Positions 31,501 through 45,221 are shown, numbered from the stretch's first letter. The stretch: 64,000 bases of DNA from Gordionus sp. m RMFG-2023 (GCF_954871325.1 NC_088776.1:4099985-4163984); one strand, 5' to 3'. Notes: generated from the sequence alone by a model not told the origin. Numbers and translations are program-made.

Positions 31501-34415
31501 TTATCAATCATTGTTAAATATTTTATAATTTTATCAATCATTGTTAAATATTTTATAATTTTATCAATCATTGTTAAATATTTTAAAATTTTATCAAACA
31601 GATAAATATTTTACCAAACATTGTTAAATATTTTACAATTTCATCAATCATTCAATGTTAAATATTATAAATTTTAAAGCTAAATATTTAATAAAGTACC
31701 AATCATTGTTAAATATTTTAAATATTGTTAAATATTTTAAATCATAGTTCAATATTTTAAATCATTGTTAAATATTTTAAATCATTGTTAAATGTTTTAA
31801 AATTTTTCACACAAATAAAAACTTTTACCAAAAATTGTTATATTATTTTACATATTTTATAATCATTGTTAAATATTTTAAAATTTATAAACATAGTTAA
31901 ATATTTTAAAATTTTATCACACAGATATTGTTAAATATTAAAATTTACCAATTACTAAATATTTTAAAATCATTATTAAACGATAATTATCTTATCAATC
32001 ATTGTTAAATATTTTAAATTTTATCAAACGGATAGTTATTAAAATATTTAAAACTGTTTGTAAACAGATATTGAAATTATTAATATTTTAGCAATAATTG
32101 TTAACCAATCATAGTTAAATATTTTAAAATTTTATCAAACAGATAAATATTTTACCAATCATTGTTAAATATTTTATCAATCATTATTCAAATCATTTAT
32201 ATATATTATATAATCATATAAAATTGTTGGGAGCAGATTTTGATAGTACTTATAATTTTATCAATCATTGTTAACCAATCATTGTTAAATATTTTATCAA
32301 TTATTATCAAACAGTATAAATATTTTACCAAACATTGTTAAAATTTTATCAATCATTGTTAAATATTTTACAATTTTATCAATCATTAATGTTAAATATT
32401 ATATAATTTTATCAATCATTGTTAAATATTTATATAATTTTATCAATCATTGTTAAATATTTTAAAATTTTATCAAACATGTATAAATATTTTACCAAAT
32501 CATTGTTAAATATTTTACAATTTCATCAATCATTCAATGTTAAATATTATTAAATTTTACATACATAGTTAAATATTTAATAATTTACCAATCATTGTTA
32601 AATATTTTAAATCATTGTTAAATATTTTAAATCATTGTTAAATATTTTAAATCATTGTTAAATATTTTACATCATTGATAAATATTTTAAATCATTGTCA
32701 AACATTTTAAAATTTTATCACACAGATAAATATTTTACCAAACATTGTTAAATATTTTACAATTTCATCAATCATTGTTAAATATTATAAATTTTATCAA
32801 ACATAGTTAAATATTTTAAAATTTTATCAAACAGATATTGTTAAATATTTGAAATTTACCAATTATTAAATATTTTAAAATTTTATCAAACAGATAAATA
32901 TTTTACCAATCATTGTTAAATATTTTAATCTTATCAAACCTATATTATTATAAATATTAAAACTGTTGGGAGCAGATTTTGAAAGTACTTACAATTTTAT
33001 CAATCATTGTTAACCAATCATTGTTAAATATTTTAAAATTTTATCAAACAGATAAATATTTTACCAAACATTGTTAAAATTTTATCAATCATTGTTAAAT
33101 ATTTTACAATTTTATCAATCATTGTTAAATATTTTATAATTTTATCAATCATTGTTAAATATTTTATAATTTTATCAATCATTGTTAAATATTTTAAAAT
33201 TTTATCAAACAGATAAATATTTTACCAAACATTGTTAAATATTTTACAATTTCATCAATCATTCAATGTTAAATATTATAAATTTTATAAACATAGTTAA
33301 ATATTTAATAATTTACCAATCATTGTTAAATATTTTAAATCATTGTTAAATATTTTAAATCATTGTTAAATATTTTAAATCATTGTTAAATATTTTAAAT
33401 CATTGTTAAATATTTTAAAATTTTATCACACAGATAAATATTTTACCAAACATTGTTAAATATTTTACAATTTCATCAATCATTGTTAAATATTATAAAT
33501 TTTATCAAACATAGTTAAATATTTTAAAATTTTATCAAACAGATATTGTTAAATATTTGAAATTTACCAATTATTAAATATTTTAAAATTTTATCAAACA
33601 GATAAATATTTTACCAATCATTGTTAAATATTTTAATCTTATCAAACCTATATTATTATAAATATTAAAACTGTTGGGAGCAGATTTTGAAAGTACTTAC
33701 AATTTTATCAATCATTGTTAACCAATCATTGTTAAATATTTTAAAATTTTATCAAACAGATAAATATTTTACCAAACATTGTTAAAATTTTATCAATCAT
33801 TGTTAAATATTTTACAATTTTATCAATCATTGTTAAATATTTTATAATTTTATCAATCATTGTTAAATATTTTATAATTTTATCAATCATTGTTAAATAT
33901 TTTAAAATTTTATCAAACAGATAAATATTTTACCAAACATTGTTAAATATTTTACAATTTCATCAATCATTCAATGTTAAATATTATAAATTTTACAAGT
34001 TAAATATTTAATAATTTACCAATCATTGTTAAATATTTTAAATCATTGTTAAATATTTTAAATCATTGTTAAATATTTTAAATCATTGTTAAATATTTTA
34101 AATCATTGTTAAATATTTTAAAATTTTATCACACAGATAAATATTTTACCAAACATTGTTAAATATTTTACAATTTCATCAATCATTGTTAAATATTATA
34201 AATTTTATCAAACATAGTTAAATATTTTAAAATTTTATCAAACAGATATTGTTAAATATTTGAAATTTACCAATTATTAAATATTTTAAAATTTTATCAA
34301 ACAGATAAATATTTTACCAATCATTGTTAAATATTTTAATCTTATCAAACCTATATTATTATAAATATTAAAACTGTTGGGAGCAGATTTTGAAAGTACT
34401 TACAATTTTATAAAA
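31497..34415. repeat. AT satellite, right array
   Basis: Same 30-bp family as the left array, in opposite orientation, but twice as long. The marker CTGTTGGGAGCAGATTTTGA occurs near 32225, 32961, 33671 and 34373, giving higher-order units of about 700-735 bp. The units from about 32960 to 34400 are nearly identical; those nearer the inner palindrome are more degraded. Confidence 0.95.
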
Positions 34416-34446
34416 AATATGTTCTAAATTTATTTAATTATTGTTT

Positions 34447-34634
34447 GGGCCACTCCTGGAAGAACTGCAATACCAGGTTGACCCTTAGGGGAGGGATGAG
34501 CAAGCCCAGAGCACCTCCCCAAAATCTCCAAAAATGAGTTTAATATACTGGTCCCCATTAGGGGACGTACCAGACATTAAGCTGATAAGAACAGATACTA
34601 CACTTTGATCTTAGCCAAGAGGCCGAGAAGCGAT
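34447..34634 (-). ncRNA. U2: U2 spliceosomal snRNA (right copy)
   Basis: Reverse complement of the left U2, with no difference seen in the RNA-coding part. It points toward the satellite and toward the other U2 gene. Two intact identical copies in inverted order suggest either a recent duplication or ongoing gene conversion between arms. Confidence 0.97.
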
Positions 34635-34711
34635 ACATTTTTCGGAAACTGCTCTCAAACATTAGAACTTTTATTTTACTCTTATATCTAGTTGCTTTAA
34701 AAAAATTTTAA
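34635..34711 (-). promoter_or_regulatory. probable U2 snRNA promoter (right copy)
   Basis: Mirror of 20541-20617 with no evident change. Holds CTGCTCTCAAACATTAGAAC, just upstream of U2 on the minus strand. Confidence 0.4.
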
Positions 34712-36687
34712 GAGAGGGAAACTTACAATGAATAATCAAATTCGTAAGTTAATTTGTAACTTAAAAATATTCGTTTTTTATTTAAAATATTTTAAGAAGC
34801 AGTTATGATTCTGATTATAATTCTTATTATACTCAAATATAACCTTTACAAAAACTAATACCATCTATATTTTTATTTATTTAGCATAAAGGAAATATAA
34901 TTAACTAGGAAAGCATGTAAATTTATATTAGCATAATATTTAAAAATCAGTTTATTTTATAATTTTTTAAATTAATTTATTTTTATTAGTTCTTGTCTTG
35001 TACTGTACATAATTAAAGATTGCTGTGTAAAAATTATGAACAACCCCTTATTATACAGGCTCTACATATAACTCCAGAAAAAGTAAAAAGGCTTTAAGGT
35101 CTGCAAATCCCATAAAAATGTTCTATTGAATTCAAATAAATATATAATTGTCTCTTCTATTATTTTTAAATTATTCTTTAGATATCTATTGTAAAAAAAT
35201 GCTTATTATCTATATAATTTTATTTCACACTTTATCGTTTGATCAATTCAAATAAATATACTCTATATGTAGAAATTGAGTTAGCTGAAATTTCATATCA
35301 AACTTAATTTATTTGGTGCATGTTAAAGTTGTTTAATTATTAAATATATATTGCCTAATTCAAAAGATAACATTGAATAAAATTTGTTTATTCATAAAGT
35401 ATAAGGTATAAAGAGTAGTCCTTAAACGAGAAGTCAAAATAGGACTAGGAGATAAACATCTCCCCACACCACAAATCTATGGCCATAGTGTTTTATTAAA
35501 ACGTGGTATTAAAATTTATATTAATTTATGTGGGCATTTGAAATTCTGATTATAACTATATTATCTGTTTATTATAAGAGTATTAAATTTTTTTAATTGT
35601 TAGATTATTTTGATAATAATTTCATATTTTGTTATTTTAATAAATAATAATTTATACTATATATATAATTAGTTAATTTATATTATATATATAAATAGTT
35701 AATTTAATAAATATTAAATAATTTTAGTATATTTTTAAATATAGATTATGAAAAAATTTTGGTTTACATTTTATTTAATTATTATATTTTTTAATAAAGT
35801 ATGAAAGCTATTTAACAAATTTGACTTTTATAATCTTTGAAAATTGCCTTTGCCTATTTTAGTTTCAATGGCTGATTCAATTCAACAAGAACTTACATCA
35901 AAGAATGAGAAAACATAATATTTTTGATTTTTTGCAAAAATAAGATTCGGACATATCAACAGCATTGGCTGTTTAGGTGGGCAGCTTGCTACAAATGTAT
36001 TAAGTTCGAAGTCGTAGGATCATTAAGAGTTAGGGAAGAGAGCAGTCATAAAATTTGGTGTGCTAATTAACTTAGGGTTAAAAATTTTATCGACTAACTT
36101 TACCCGCGGTAGACTGAGGAATAGGAGACCTAACTTATAGGTAACACAAGTCAATTTAATTGGTGTCCCTGGGTGAATTAATGTGGTTGAGGACCTGAAA
36201 TAAAGAAGCACACAGCATTTGCTTACTGTAATAGGTAATTACTATTTAATTTATTATTAACAGGCTTAATTTATAAAATAAATATTATTCACAAAATATA
36301 GTTTACGTTTTTTAAACAAAGTTTTAAAAAAACATGCTGATCCACCAACACTACTGTCCTTTTATAGGTTTTTATATCGATTGTATTTGATAATCATTTT
36401 TAGTCGATGTTAACACCGATAACCTTGTAGGATTATGTGTTCTATTTAAGCAATCAATCTGGTGTCTTATACTTACAAATTTTGATGTGGTTATATATAT
36501 TATTCTACAAAAACTGAAAACATTTTCATGACTTTCGAGTTTTCTAATGCTAGTTAATGCTGGTCAAAAGCAAAAATTACTTAAATAAGTTTTTAGCACA
36601 ACATATCAAATCTTAGAGCATCAAGTAAATGTTTTATCATGTCCTCTTATTTATATAAAAATTAAAACAACTGAGAATCTCAGGCAT

Positions 36688-36960
36688 AATTTTTTTTTTT
36701 TAAATTTGGATAAATATATTTTAAAAATTTTAAAAACCTTTGTAACATTTAGAATGAAGTTACAAAAGAAATAGAAATGAAGATGCAAAACAATAATTGT
36801 TAAATATTAGTAATAGGATTAATAAATATTTTTAGAATTTAGAATCATTAAATTTATATCTGATGAATTTAATAAAAACAAATAAATTATTTGAAAAAAA
36901 CAAATAAATTATTTGAAAAACCTAATAAAATTATTGAGTTAGACGTTTGACAACACTACT
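36688..36960. repeat. insertion found only in the right arm
   Basis: Interrupts arm homology between GAGAATCTC and CTAACATAATTTCC. Its right end is a family B terminus; an AAACAAATAAATTATTTGAA unit is duplicated inside it (36876-36915). Confidence 0.7.
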
Positions 36961-37080
36961 CTTGCTAACATAATTTCCCTTTGCGCTAAACTATAAAAGT
37001 AAAAAAGGCTTGATAAGTTGGGCAAAAAATCAGTGTCTTATCGGAACCAAATTAGACAGGTTTAACATTATATGAATAAT

Positions 37081-37684
37081 TTTTTTAAAAAACTATACTA
37101 AATACTTTACTAAACAGAGTTTTTTTAAATATAAAATGAAAACGCGCACAATAAATAAACTAAATTAGACACAATATTATCAACATCTATAATTTTTCCT
37201 ATAGACTTTATATATATAATATCGAGTATTTGCCTATATTTTTTAAAAAATTAACTAGACATAGTGCCTTAATTATTATCCCAAAATTTACTTTTATATC
37301 GTCAAATTGTCCCTCTCATATACATGTCTTTAAAATAATAGGAACTAGAGTTGAACGCAAGTTTTATAAAATTGAATGATGATTTGCTCACGATTTGAAC
37401 AAAAAAAAGAAAAAAAAAGTGTACTCTTTAATTTAGTCCGTATCTATTATTAATTTTATATTTTTTTAAAAAAAATGTAATATAAATTATATTTTATTTA
37501 GCCAAATTCTTAAGTGCAAGATCCAGATGATCCAAAATTTTTAGCATATTATCGTATAATAGAAATTAAAGGTAAAATAAAAAACAATAGGAAAAAAGTA
37601 TTTTCATAATTCGTCTTAGCTCTACTAAATTAGTTCACTATAACTAATTTATTCGAGTTAGGATGAGGTATAATTAATAGATTT
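37081..37684. other. no gene seen
   Basis: AT-rich sequence between the palindrome and the foldback element. Confidence 0.5.
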
Positions 37685-38232
37685 TGAAATAAATATTCTC
37701 AATTTAATTTCATGTAAAAAATTTCAAAAAAGCCGACATCGTATTTGGCACGATATATCGGGGACCATCGATTCCCCATATACCCAAATACCTGTTATAT
37801 ACAGATGGAGAGAACAATTGAAAGTAATTCTTATTATTTTAAATCGAATATATAATTAAGTATAACCAAACAATTAAATAGTTGTAAGATGCTAATTATA
37901 ATTTAGTTGAGTTAGGATGAGGTATAATTAATAGATTTTATAAAGTTTATCGGTTGTTAAATTGTGACTGATAGCACTCAATAATTAATTCTTCGTTGAA
38001 CATCTTTATCATTATATTAGCATCTTATAACTATTAAATTATTTGGTTATACTTGATTATATATTCGATTTAAAATAATAAGAATTACTTTCAATTGTTC
38101 TCTCCATCTGTATATAACAGGTATTTGGGTATATGGGGAATCGATGGTCCCCGATATATCGTGCCAAATACGATGTCGGATCTTCTGAAATTTATTACAT
38201 GAAATTGAATTGAGAATATATATTTTATAAAT
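37685..38232. mobile_element. foldback element, arms about 210 bp
   Basis: GACATCGTATTTGGCACGAT, GGGGACCATCGATTCCCC and AGATGGAGAGAACAATTG (left, 37733-37830) are mirrored at 38090-38180. The loop is about 120 bp. GAGTTAGGATGAGGTATAAT occurs twice in direct orientation, just outside the left arm (37650) and in the loop (37910). The 63-codon minus frame inside is one arm read through, not a gene. Confidence 0.85.
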
Positions 38233-41199
38233 ATACATATATCATAGATATGTATTAAGTATATAATTTTCTTGCCCTATTTGAAGTTGACTAGGATAGA
38301 AATAAATCCCAAAGATCACTTCTTTCTATTTAAAGAGTTTTAAAAAGTTTTACATCAGGAATTTATACCCTATTCAGAAATATTCACATTTTCCTAATCT
38401 AATAAATATTTAATCTAATATTAATCCCGAATTTTACTTTACTTTAATTAGCGAATTACGCAAAAATATATTACTTAATTCCTTCTCACAAATGTTTAAT
38501 TATAAGGAACTTTTTAGATTCAATTTAAAATGCTTAATTACCCACAGAAACTGGATTTATATAAGGATGCCCTCTTTGAGGGTTTGGTCTAGGAATTGAG
38601 CTATTGTGAATGGAGGCTGTTTGTATAAAAAAATTTTTAAAATGCGATATAATTAAAATGTTAATTAATTTTTCATTTAACATAATGGTATCTAAATAAA
38701 TAAAATTTACCTTTAGAAACTGTATTATTCTTTTTTCGTGTATTCTTAAAAGGCTGAAAAGCTTAGTTAGTATAGAATTTAAAAAAATCATTAATATAAC
38801 AAACTAAAAATTAAAAAATGACTTAATTTTCAAATTTTTATGCGTGATTCGATTGTTACATCATTTTTCATAACTTTTACGTCGTTTTTATGCTTTTTGT
38901 AAACTATGTTTTTGCATGATTTTGTCATTTTGTGTGGTTTAGAATGAGACGTAGAGGTGACGAGACAATAATAAGATTTGGTGCACAAGCATGATTAACG
39001 ATAGCATAGCGGTATGATCTAACATGATGTATTTTCAATTAAAGCAGAGCGATGCCATATCGCGTTAACTATAAAGAAGACCTAATAATATTTGATAGAA
39101 AAAACATATTTTTAAAATTTTTTAATAATTTTCACCATTTATCCAACTTACCTGAAAGACTAAATTATAATTCATTTGCTTAATTAATATTAGTCAAATC
39201 TATATCTCTGAGTTATGGCTCTTATTACAAAGTAACATTTTAAATTTTAATCTTATCTTATCTAGCACGTTGGTCTTAGGCCCAAAGTGACCGTGAATTA
39301 TATGGGCACCCACCCTCCATATAATTTTGCCGATTTTTTTCTCAACAAACCTTGTAACTCAGATGTCTATATCAAAATGAGTGGAACTACTCTCTATCCA
39401 GTTTGTAGTATTAGAGTAAGGTATAGTTTTGAGTGTGAAGGAGAAAAAGCTGAGAAAGGAAAATAGAAATTATTTCTTCTAAATACAAAATAGAGTTATT
39501 ATTTAATTAGTTAAAATTTTGCGTTTAGGTATTGTTGTATTTTATAAACATTCAGTAAATATTATGTATTCAGTAAAAAGACGTCATAAAAATAGCTATC
39601 ATTTAATTTTTTGAACTTTCTGTTTTTGGGTATTGTAAGTAATTTATAAATATTTAAGAAAATATTATGTAATAATCAGTAAAAGACATAAAATGGCGTA
39701 ATAGGTTATCTTACTTTATATTTTATTTTAATTTGTAATCGGGGAAATTTATTTATAAAGTTTCGTTTGCCTTCTCATAGTTTATTTATAACTAATAATC
39801 AATTTGAATCTCTTTTATCTACTTTATTTGGGCCTATAAGATCTCTAGTCATGATTAATTTTAATCTTATACTACAGATGAAAAATATTTTCTTAAAAAT
39901 CTTTTTTTTGAGTAAAATAGAGCAGATTAGGTTTTTAATTAAAATTATTCTAGTATTGATTTTACAAGTTTCAAACCTTTTTACTTTTATAAGAATTATA
40001 TCTTACAATCATTATCCCATCATTTATATTACCATTTGGATGAAAAACAATTTAATCAATGCAAATCTAATTACAACCACTTCGAACCTATATTGGAACC
40101 GTCTTGTGTAGAATGGTCTTCAAATTGTCAGACTTACTGTCAGCGATATTAATCTTTTCTTTGTTATAATCCTTAAACGTCTCAGACATATATCTGATTA
40201 TTGATATTTATCTTAGTTATTATTCAAACATTGATATTCAGATTAAAAATATGGCCGCGCGGCTGCCAATGTTTTAGAAAGCGGGAATGATTACTGGGAG
40301 TTTTTTTTAAATTGCATTTATTTTGATCTCATTTATTTTCAAACGATAAACATGTTCGCCTACATATTTTATAACCCTGGTTTTGAGATACTCTTTTATT
40401 TTCCAAAATTCAAACTTTTATTTTCTTTTAAAAACCAATAAAAAAAATTAATAATATATTTAATACATTAAAAAAATCAATAATATTTTAATAATAATAA
40501 ATAAACAAACATATGCCTAGAACACCTGGGTCCATAAATTTTATTTTCTGTATTTTTAAAACTTCCAATAAGGATAAGATTAACTAGCTCGAATTAATTC
40601 AATTATTATTAAAGCCTGCTTTAATATTCAAATAACCCTCAGAGTAATCGCACAAGTTAGCATACAATGTATAAAATTTATTAATGGCAAAAAAAAAATT
40701 AAAATCTTTTTGTTAAAAAAAGATGAAACTTCTTATTTATAACCTAAATCTTAAAATGAAAAATTATTAATATCATATATATAATTTTATTCTTCATTAA
40801 AACAAATACATTATATCTGAAGACAAATGTTACCACCAACATGTGATCATTTTATATCATAATATCCACTGACAAAAGCTAAATTAAAAGATCACATTTG
40901 ATGACATTTCATACATATCATAACACTTTTATCATTGTAATAATCTATGTCTTTATAAATATTTTAAAATAAAATTAGTTACTATTATTAAGCACTATAG
41001 CATTTATGATATTGTCTTTGCGATTTGTGATAATGATATGGTTATAAAATTTTCATTATGTGTTCTTATCTCTAAAGAGTTAGCGGTAAGGGTTGTGTTG
41101 TAAAAAAAACTAATATAATAAAAGAGTTCTGTACTTGGCGATTTCCTACCAAGATAGAGTCTTTGTGAAATTTATTCTAAAAATATGAAATTTAAAAAA
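38233..41199. other. long stretch without a supported gene
   Basis: Both strands examined. AT-rich with scattered short frames only. A 114-codon plus frame at 39767-40111 has no ATG-led start and a composition of Ile, Leu, Asn and Phe expected from AT-rich DNA. No repeat family of the window was recognised in 38.3-40.9 kb. Confidence 0.5.
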
Positions 41200-41830
41200 A
41201 AAAATTAAATGTGCTTAACATATTTGAGAGTATTTTTGACACAATCTTCATATTTTAAACCATAATAATTATTTAGTATTTATTAAGATAACCAAATATG
41301 TATATAAATTATTGTTTATTAAAATAACAAAATATGTAGATAAATATGAAAATTATTTTCAATAATATATAACCTAATTGATTTAAAAAAAATTTGATAC
41401 TCTTAGAAGAAATAGATTATATAGTTATAATCAGAATTTTAAATACCCATATAAATTAATATAAATTTTAGCACCACAAATGTTCTAGCAAAAACAACTA
41501 TGAACATAAAGTCGTAGTGTGGAAAGATTTTAATCTCCCAGTCCTTTTTTGACTTCTCATTTAAGGATCATGACTCTTCTCTATACCATATACTAAAAAT
41601 TATAAGTAATTTTTTGAATAATCATAAATTTTATTCAATGTTCTCTATATAAATAAGCAACACACATTTAATAATTAAACAGTTTAAAAGGGGGTATATT
41701 CATTAAATTATTTTTCTGGCATCCCCTTCCTTTAGGCCCTGGCATAATTTCCATATGCAGGTATGTTACGCCGACCTTAATGCCTTTTTAGGGTTAGTTT
41801 GTGTACATATTAAATGACAAAATATGAATC
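41200..41830 (+). repeat. diverged copy of the U2 upstream region
   Basis: Matches 19600-20200 (AATAGATTATATAGTTATAATC, TTTGACTTCTCATTTAAGGA, ATGCAGGTATGTTACGCCGA). No U2 gene follows. Confidence 0.7.
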
Positions 41831-41879
41831 AGGATAATTTGTTCAAAGTTTGCAAATTTCAAATTAAAAAAGTATAATA

Positions 41880-43010
41880 TATTATATAAAACCCGGCGCG
41901 GGCCTAGGACACGGCCTTCGTGTTTTACGTTCAATATAAAACAATTTGAGAAATCACAAGAATCAGTAAAATCAATGATATTGTAAAATTGCGTTACGTT
42001 ACTCTACCTAAGGTTTTATATAAATAGTAAAATTTATATGTATTAACTAAAAATTTATTTAGTTATGTCAACCAATCCACTAATTATCTTTATCTTTATT
42101 TAATAAATAATTGTATTTATTTTTATCGCAAAATGTTAATTAAAATTTTAATTGAATTTGCGTTTATATTTATTATTTAGTTAATTATATTTTCCACTAT
42201 GGTAAAAAAAATAAAATAATTTAATTAAAATCTAAATAACACAAGAATCAAATGATGTGTCCTAATTTAAAAAATATCCTCTTTTTGTTGCTTAGGAATA
42301 AAAAAATCTTTGATTTCTATCTGCAGTATTTATTTAGGAATCCTCTTCTCATCTTATTTTTTGGAATTACAAAAAATGATAAAAATCTACAATCTGATTT
42401 TTATGTCAGGAGCCAAAATTGACAAGAAACTTTTATTCGGAACTGGGTTTTCATTCCTATGGAAAAACTAATGGATAAAAAAAATATAATAGAGAGAAAT
42501 ATTATTAGCGAAGATTTGGCATCACTTGATCACAAGGCGGGAAATATAAGCACTGAACACTTTAAGTTATTTTTTAAAAAAGAGCTATTTAAACTTGTAT
42601 TATATTATAACTATTTTCCCACCACGTCATCATATGGTCCTAAAGAACAAAGTTTTGACTCATAGATATATTTTTGAACACTCAACAATTTAGGCGGCCA
42701 TAAGATTATATTTTATTTTTGCCACTTTAATTTTAATTCGATTGCTTTGAAAACAGTCAGACTGTGTCCTAGGGTCCCTTAATTTGGATACTGAATTGCT
42801 CTTTAGAATAGGCTAAAAACGTTTTTTTTAAATAGGATACCCTATTTTGGGTTGTTTTAAAATTTGGTGACATTGCTATTTTTTTTATTTTATTCTCGTT
42901 TTTTTTGTTTTTTAATTATGTTTTTTTTGTTTTATTCGTTTTTTTTTAAAAATAATTTCTTTTTCTTTTTTTTGGTGATTTAGTATTTAGCCGATCTAGG
43001 AAACGGCATA
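41880..43010 (+). repeat. segmental duplication, copy A, upstream part
   Basis: Matches 50190-51300: CGGGCCTAGGACACGGCC against CGGCATACGATACGGGCC, TTAATTAAAATTTTAATTGA, CAAATGATGTGTCCTAA and GGATACTGAATTGCT. An internal stretch (42405-42560 and 50710-50880) is relatively conserved and reads KIDKKLLF in copy A and NIDKELLF in copy B after a CAG, like the remains of an exon. Stops follow in both, so I do not call a gene. Confidence 0.7.
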
Positions 43011-43116
43011 AGTCTTTTATTAAATCTAAATAATAATGAAAAAAATGTAAAATATTGAATGAAAATTATATTTAATACAATGAATAATATCTGTTTAAAC
43101 ATCTGGTAAATTCTAC

Positions 43117-45213
43117 CAGAGGCGGACTGGCGACGCTATGGCCTCGTGGGCATTTATTTTATAGCGGCCTCATTTTTATGGGGCTTTACCCCCATACCAC
43201 CATTTTGCGGGCCTTCGGCCCGCTTTCCTCCGATCTTCGACAGCGATTTACATTATTTTTACTACTTATTATTTTTTAAAATAAGTTTAGATGATTTACA
43301 TTTTTAGTAAATGCGTATATTTTAATTTAAAAAATGCACATTTAAAATCATATTTATTACCTATATAAAATAATATTCATTGCACATATATATTTGATAA
43401 TAGATTTACAACGATATTGCACTATAAAATTAAATCATACATCACATGTTAAATATAAAAAAATACATATTCAATATATCAAATCAATTAATTATACATA
43501 TAAAATTATTTCAGTTATACAATATTGCAGAAAATAAAATTGCTGCACTTACAAAATCAGGCACCGATCATATTGTAAATAGATATTAATAAGATTCAAA
43601 TAAAAAAAAGAAAATATATAATTTTTAAGTTAATAAATCTCTTAACTTTCGAACCTTTGTGCAAATATACAAGATTATCTTCTAGTTAAATCTGCGCTAA
43701 CAGTACTCGTTCAACTGACATCATTAAAAACGCTTCTAGTTTTTCCTGATCGATATTAGCTCTCAGCTTATTTTTATAATTTTTAATTTACTACATGTTT
43801 ACTCGCAATTAAGCTACGTAAATGACAAAGTCAAAAAGTATTCATATGCCAAAAATAATTAGGTGTCACTGGTGTGCATATTGTATCTTTTAAGAATTTC
43901 ATACACGCATATTAAACACTTGTTACATTTATTATCACACACTGAGTTATTATCATATTTGTAATATTTCATCTTCTTCATTTGACTCCACACTTGTGCA
44001 TACGATATCATCGTACTTTTCATTTTATACTGCTACCAAATCTTTGAATACACTGGCAAATGAACATAATTCGTTACGTAATTTAACAGTCAATATATAT
44101 GCCAATTGCGCCAGTTTTTCCAAGGCCTTTTCAGAAATACCTTTACTATTTATTCATCAAAATGTCTTGGATGCAAATATTGCACATTTAAAATATGCTC
44201 TCAATTCGCAGAAAGCCGTTCTCACAAGCTGTTTATAATTTGATCAATTATAGGACTAAATACCGAACCTATAAAGGGCAATCGATTCTTGAGGACGTTC
44301 ATCTTGGCATTTGACACTATATATATTCTCTTCGCTCATCCTATTTTATTTTTTTTGCAGAGCATTCTGTACCCTGATACTCTCTGGGAGCTTTAAATAT
44401 GAAAGTGTTTCATTTCATTTAGAAGCCATTTTATTGCTTTATTTTGAATACTTAGCATCTTCTATCATTTTCCATGTTGACAAAGCACCTAATTTCTTAG
44501 TTTGAAAATATGACAGTAGCCCCATTATTTCAAAAATTTCCAAATATGTTATAGCTGTACGTAGAGTCTTCATTTTACATAAATTATCAAGTTTTTATCT
44601 CAAATGATTTATTATCTATTATAAAATGAAGTGAATTTATCGTTATTCAGAGCAAGCTCTCTTTACCATATTCCCATCTAAGGGCTTTTTCACGTGCCCA
44701 CCACCTTATCTCACTTATTTTTTGCAGCCTTCTCAACTTATTTTGGTCAGATGAACTATTCTATTTTACCCAAGCATCCATCTCTTTATCTGATTCACCG
44801 ACCTGGATTTTATTTGATTCCAATGAATTTAGAACAAGAAATGTTGGCTATATTATTTCTACAATAAATCAATGTATAAAAATATAATATAATAAATTAA
44901 TCAAAACTTAGCTTTCACTCTACTCAAAAGGAGAGTTTCCACTTCAATTGAAAAAAAGAGACGTTATTGATATTTTATGCATTAAAATATAGTAAAACGA
45001 CATGAAAATTCTCAAGAAATGTGATATTCAAATCGTAGAGATATCATTAAATATAAATAAATGATAAGAGAAAATAATGTGAACATAATAATATTTTTTT
45101 TTTCTAATCGGCCTCTTTTTGGATATTTTCCTCTGAACGGCCTCAAAAATGGACATTTTCTTGCAGCCTCGTGGGCAAAATGCCCACCTGGTCTTATAGC
45201 CAGTCCGCCCCTG
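43117..45213 (-). mobile_element. hAT transposon, 2,097 bp, with 8-bp TSD
   Basis: Left end CAGAGGCGGACTGGC, right end GCCAGTCCGCCCCTG, flanked by AATTCTAC at 43109-43116 and 45214-45221. Subterminal GCCTCGTGGGCA repeats face inward. The duplicated segment at 50190-52490 lacks this insertion, so it postdates the duplication or was never in that copy. Ends of this CAGRGGCGGA type are common in animal hAT elements. Confidence 0.93.
44600..44870 (-). pseudogene. decayed hAT transposase inside the element
   Basis: Minus-strand reading, with stops, gives a segment like KISEIRWWAREKALRWEYG (44660-44730) then LNNDKFTSFYNR. This matches the L-x-x-L-x-x-T-R-W-x-x-R block found in zf-TTF/DUF4371-type hAT transposases. 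The dimerisation domain was not recognised. The element cannot encode an active protein. Confidence 0.55.
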
Positions 45214-45221
45214 AATTCTAC

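Larger units (their letters stand above)
31497..37080 (-). repeat. right arm of the large palindrome with a U2 gene
   Basis: Reverse complement of 18462-22245, longer because of the expanded satellite and an insertion at 36688-36960. The insertion ends GAGTTAGACGTTTGACAACACTACT, which is half of a family B MITE. Confidence 0.9.

Noticed and set aside
31359-31571. 70-residue frame with repeated MIDKIIKYLT
   Set aside because: The repeats are the satellite read in frame; not a gene.
20830-34415. Regularly spaced short repeats that superficially resemble a CRISPR array
   Set aside because: The units are contiguous, AT-only, variable in length and form a higher-order satellite. There are no unique spacers, and the window is eukaryotic.
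38047-38238. 63-codon frame
   Set aside because: It is one arm of the foldback element; the other arm encodes its complement.
39767-40111. 114-codon plus frame
   Set aside because: No ATG-led start, no homology, composition of Phe, Ile, Leu and Asn as expected from AT-rich noncoding DNA, no flanking splice or promoter signals.
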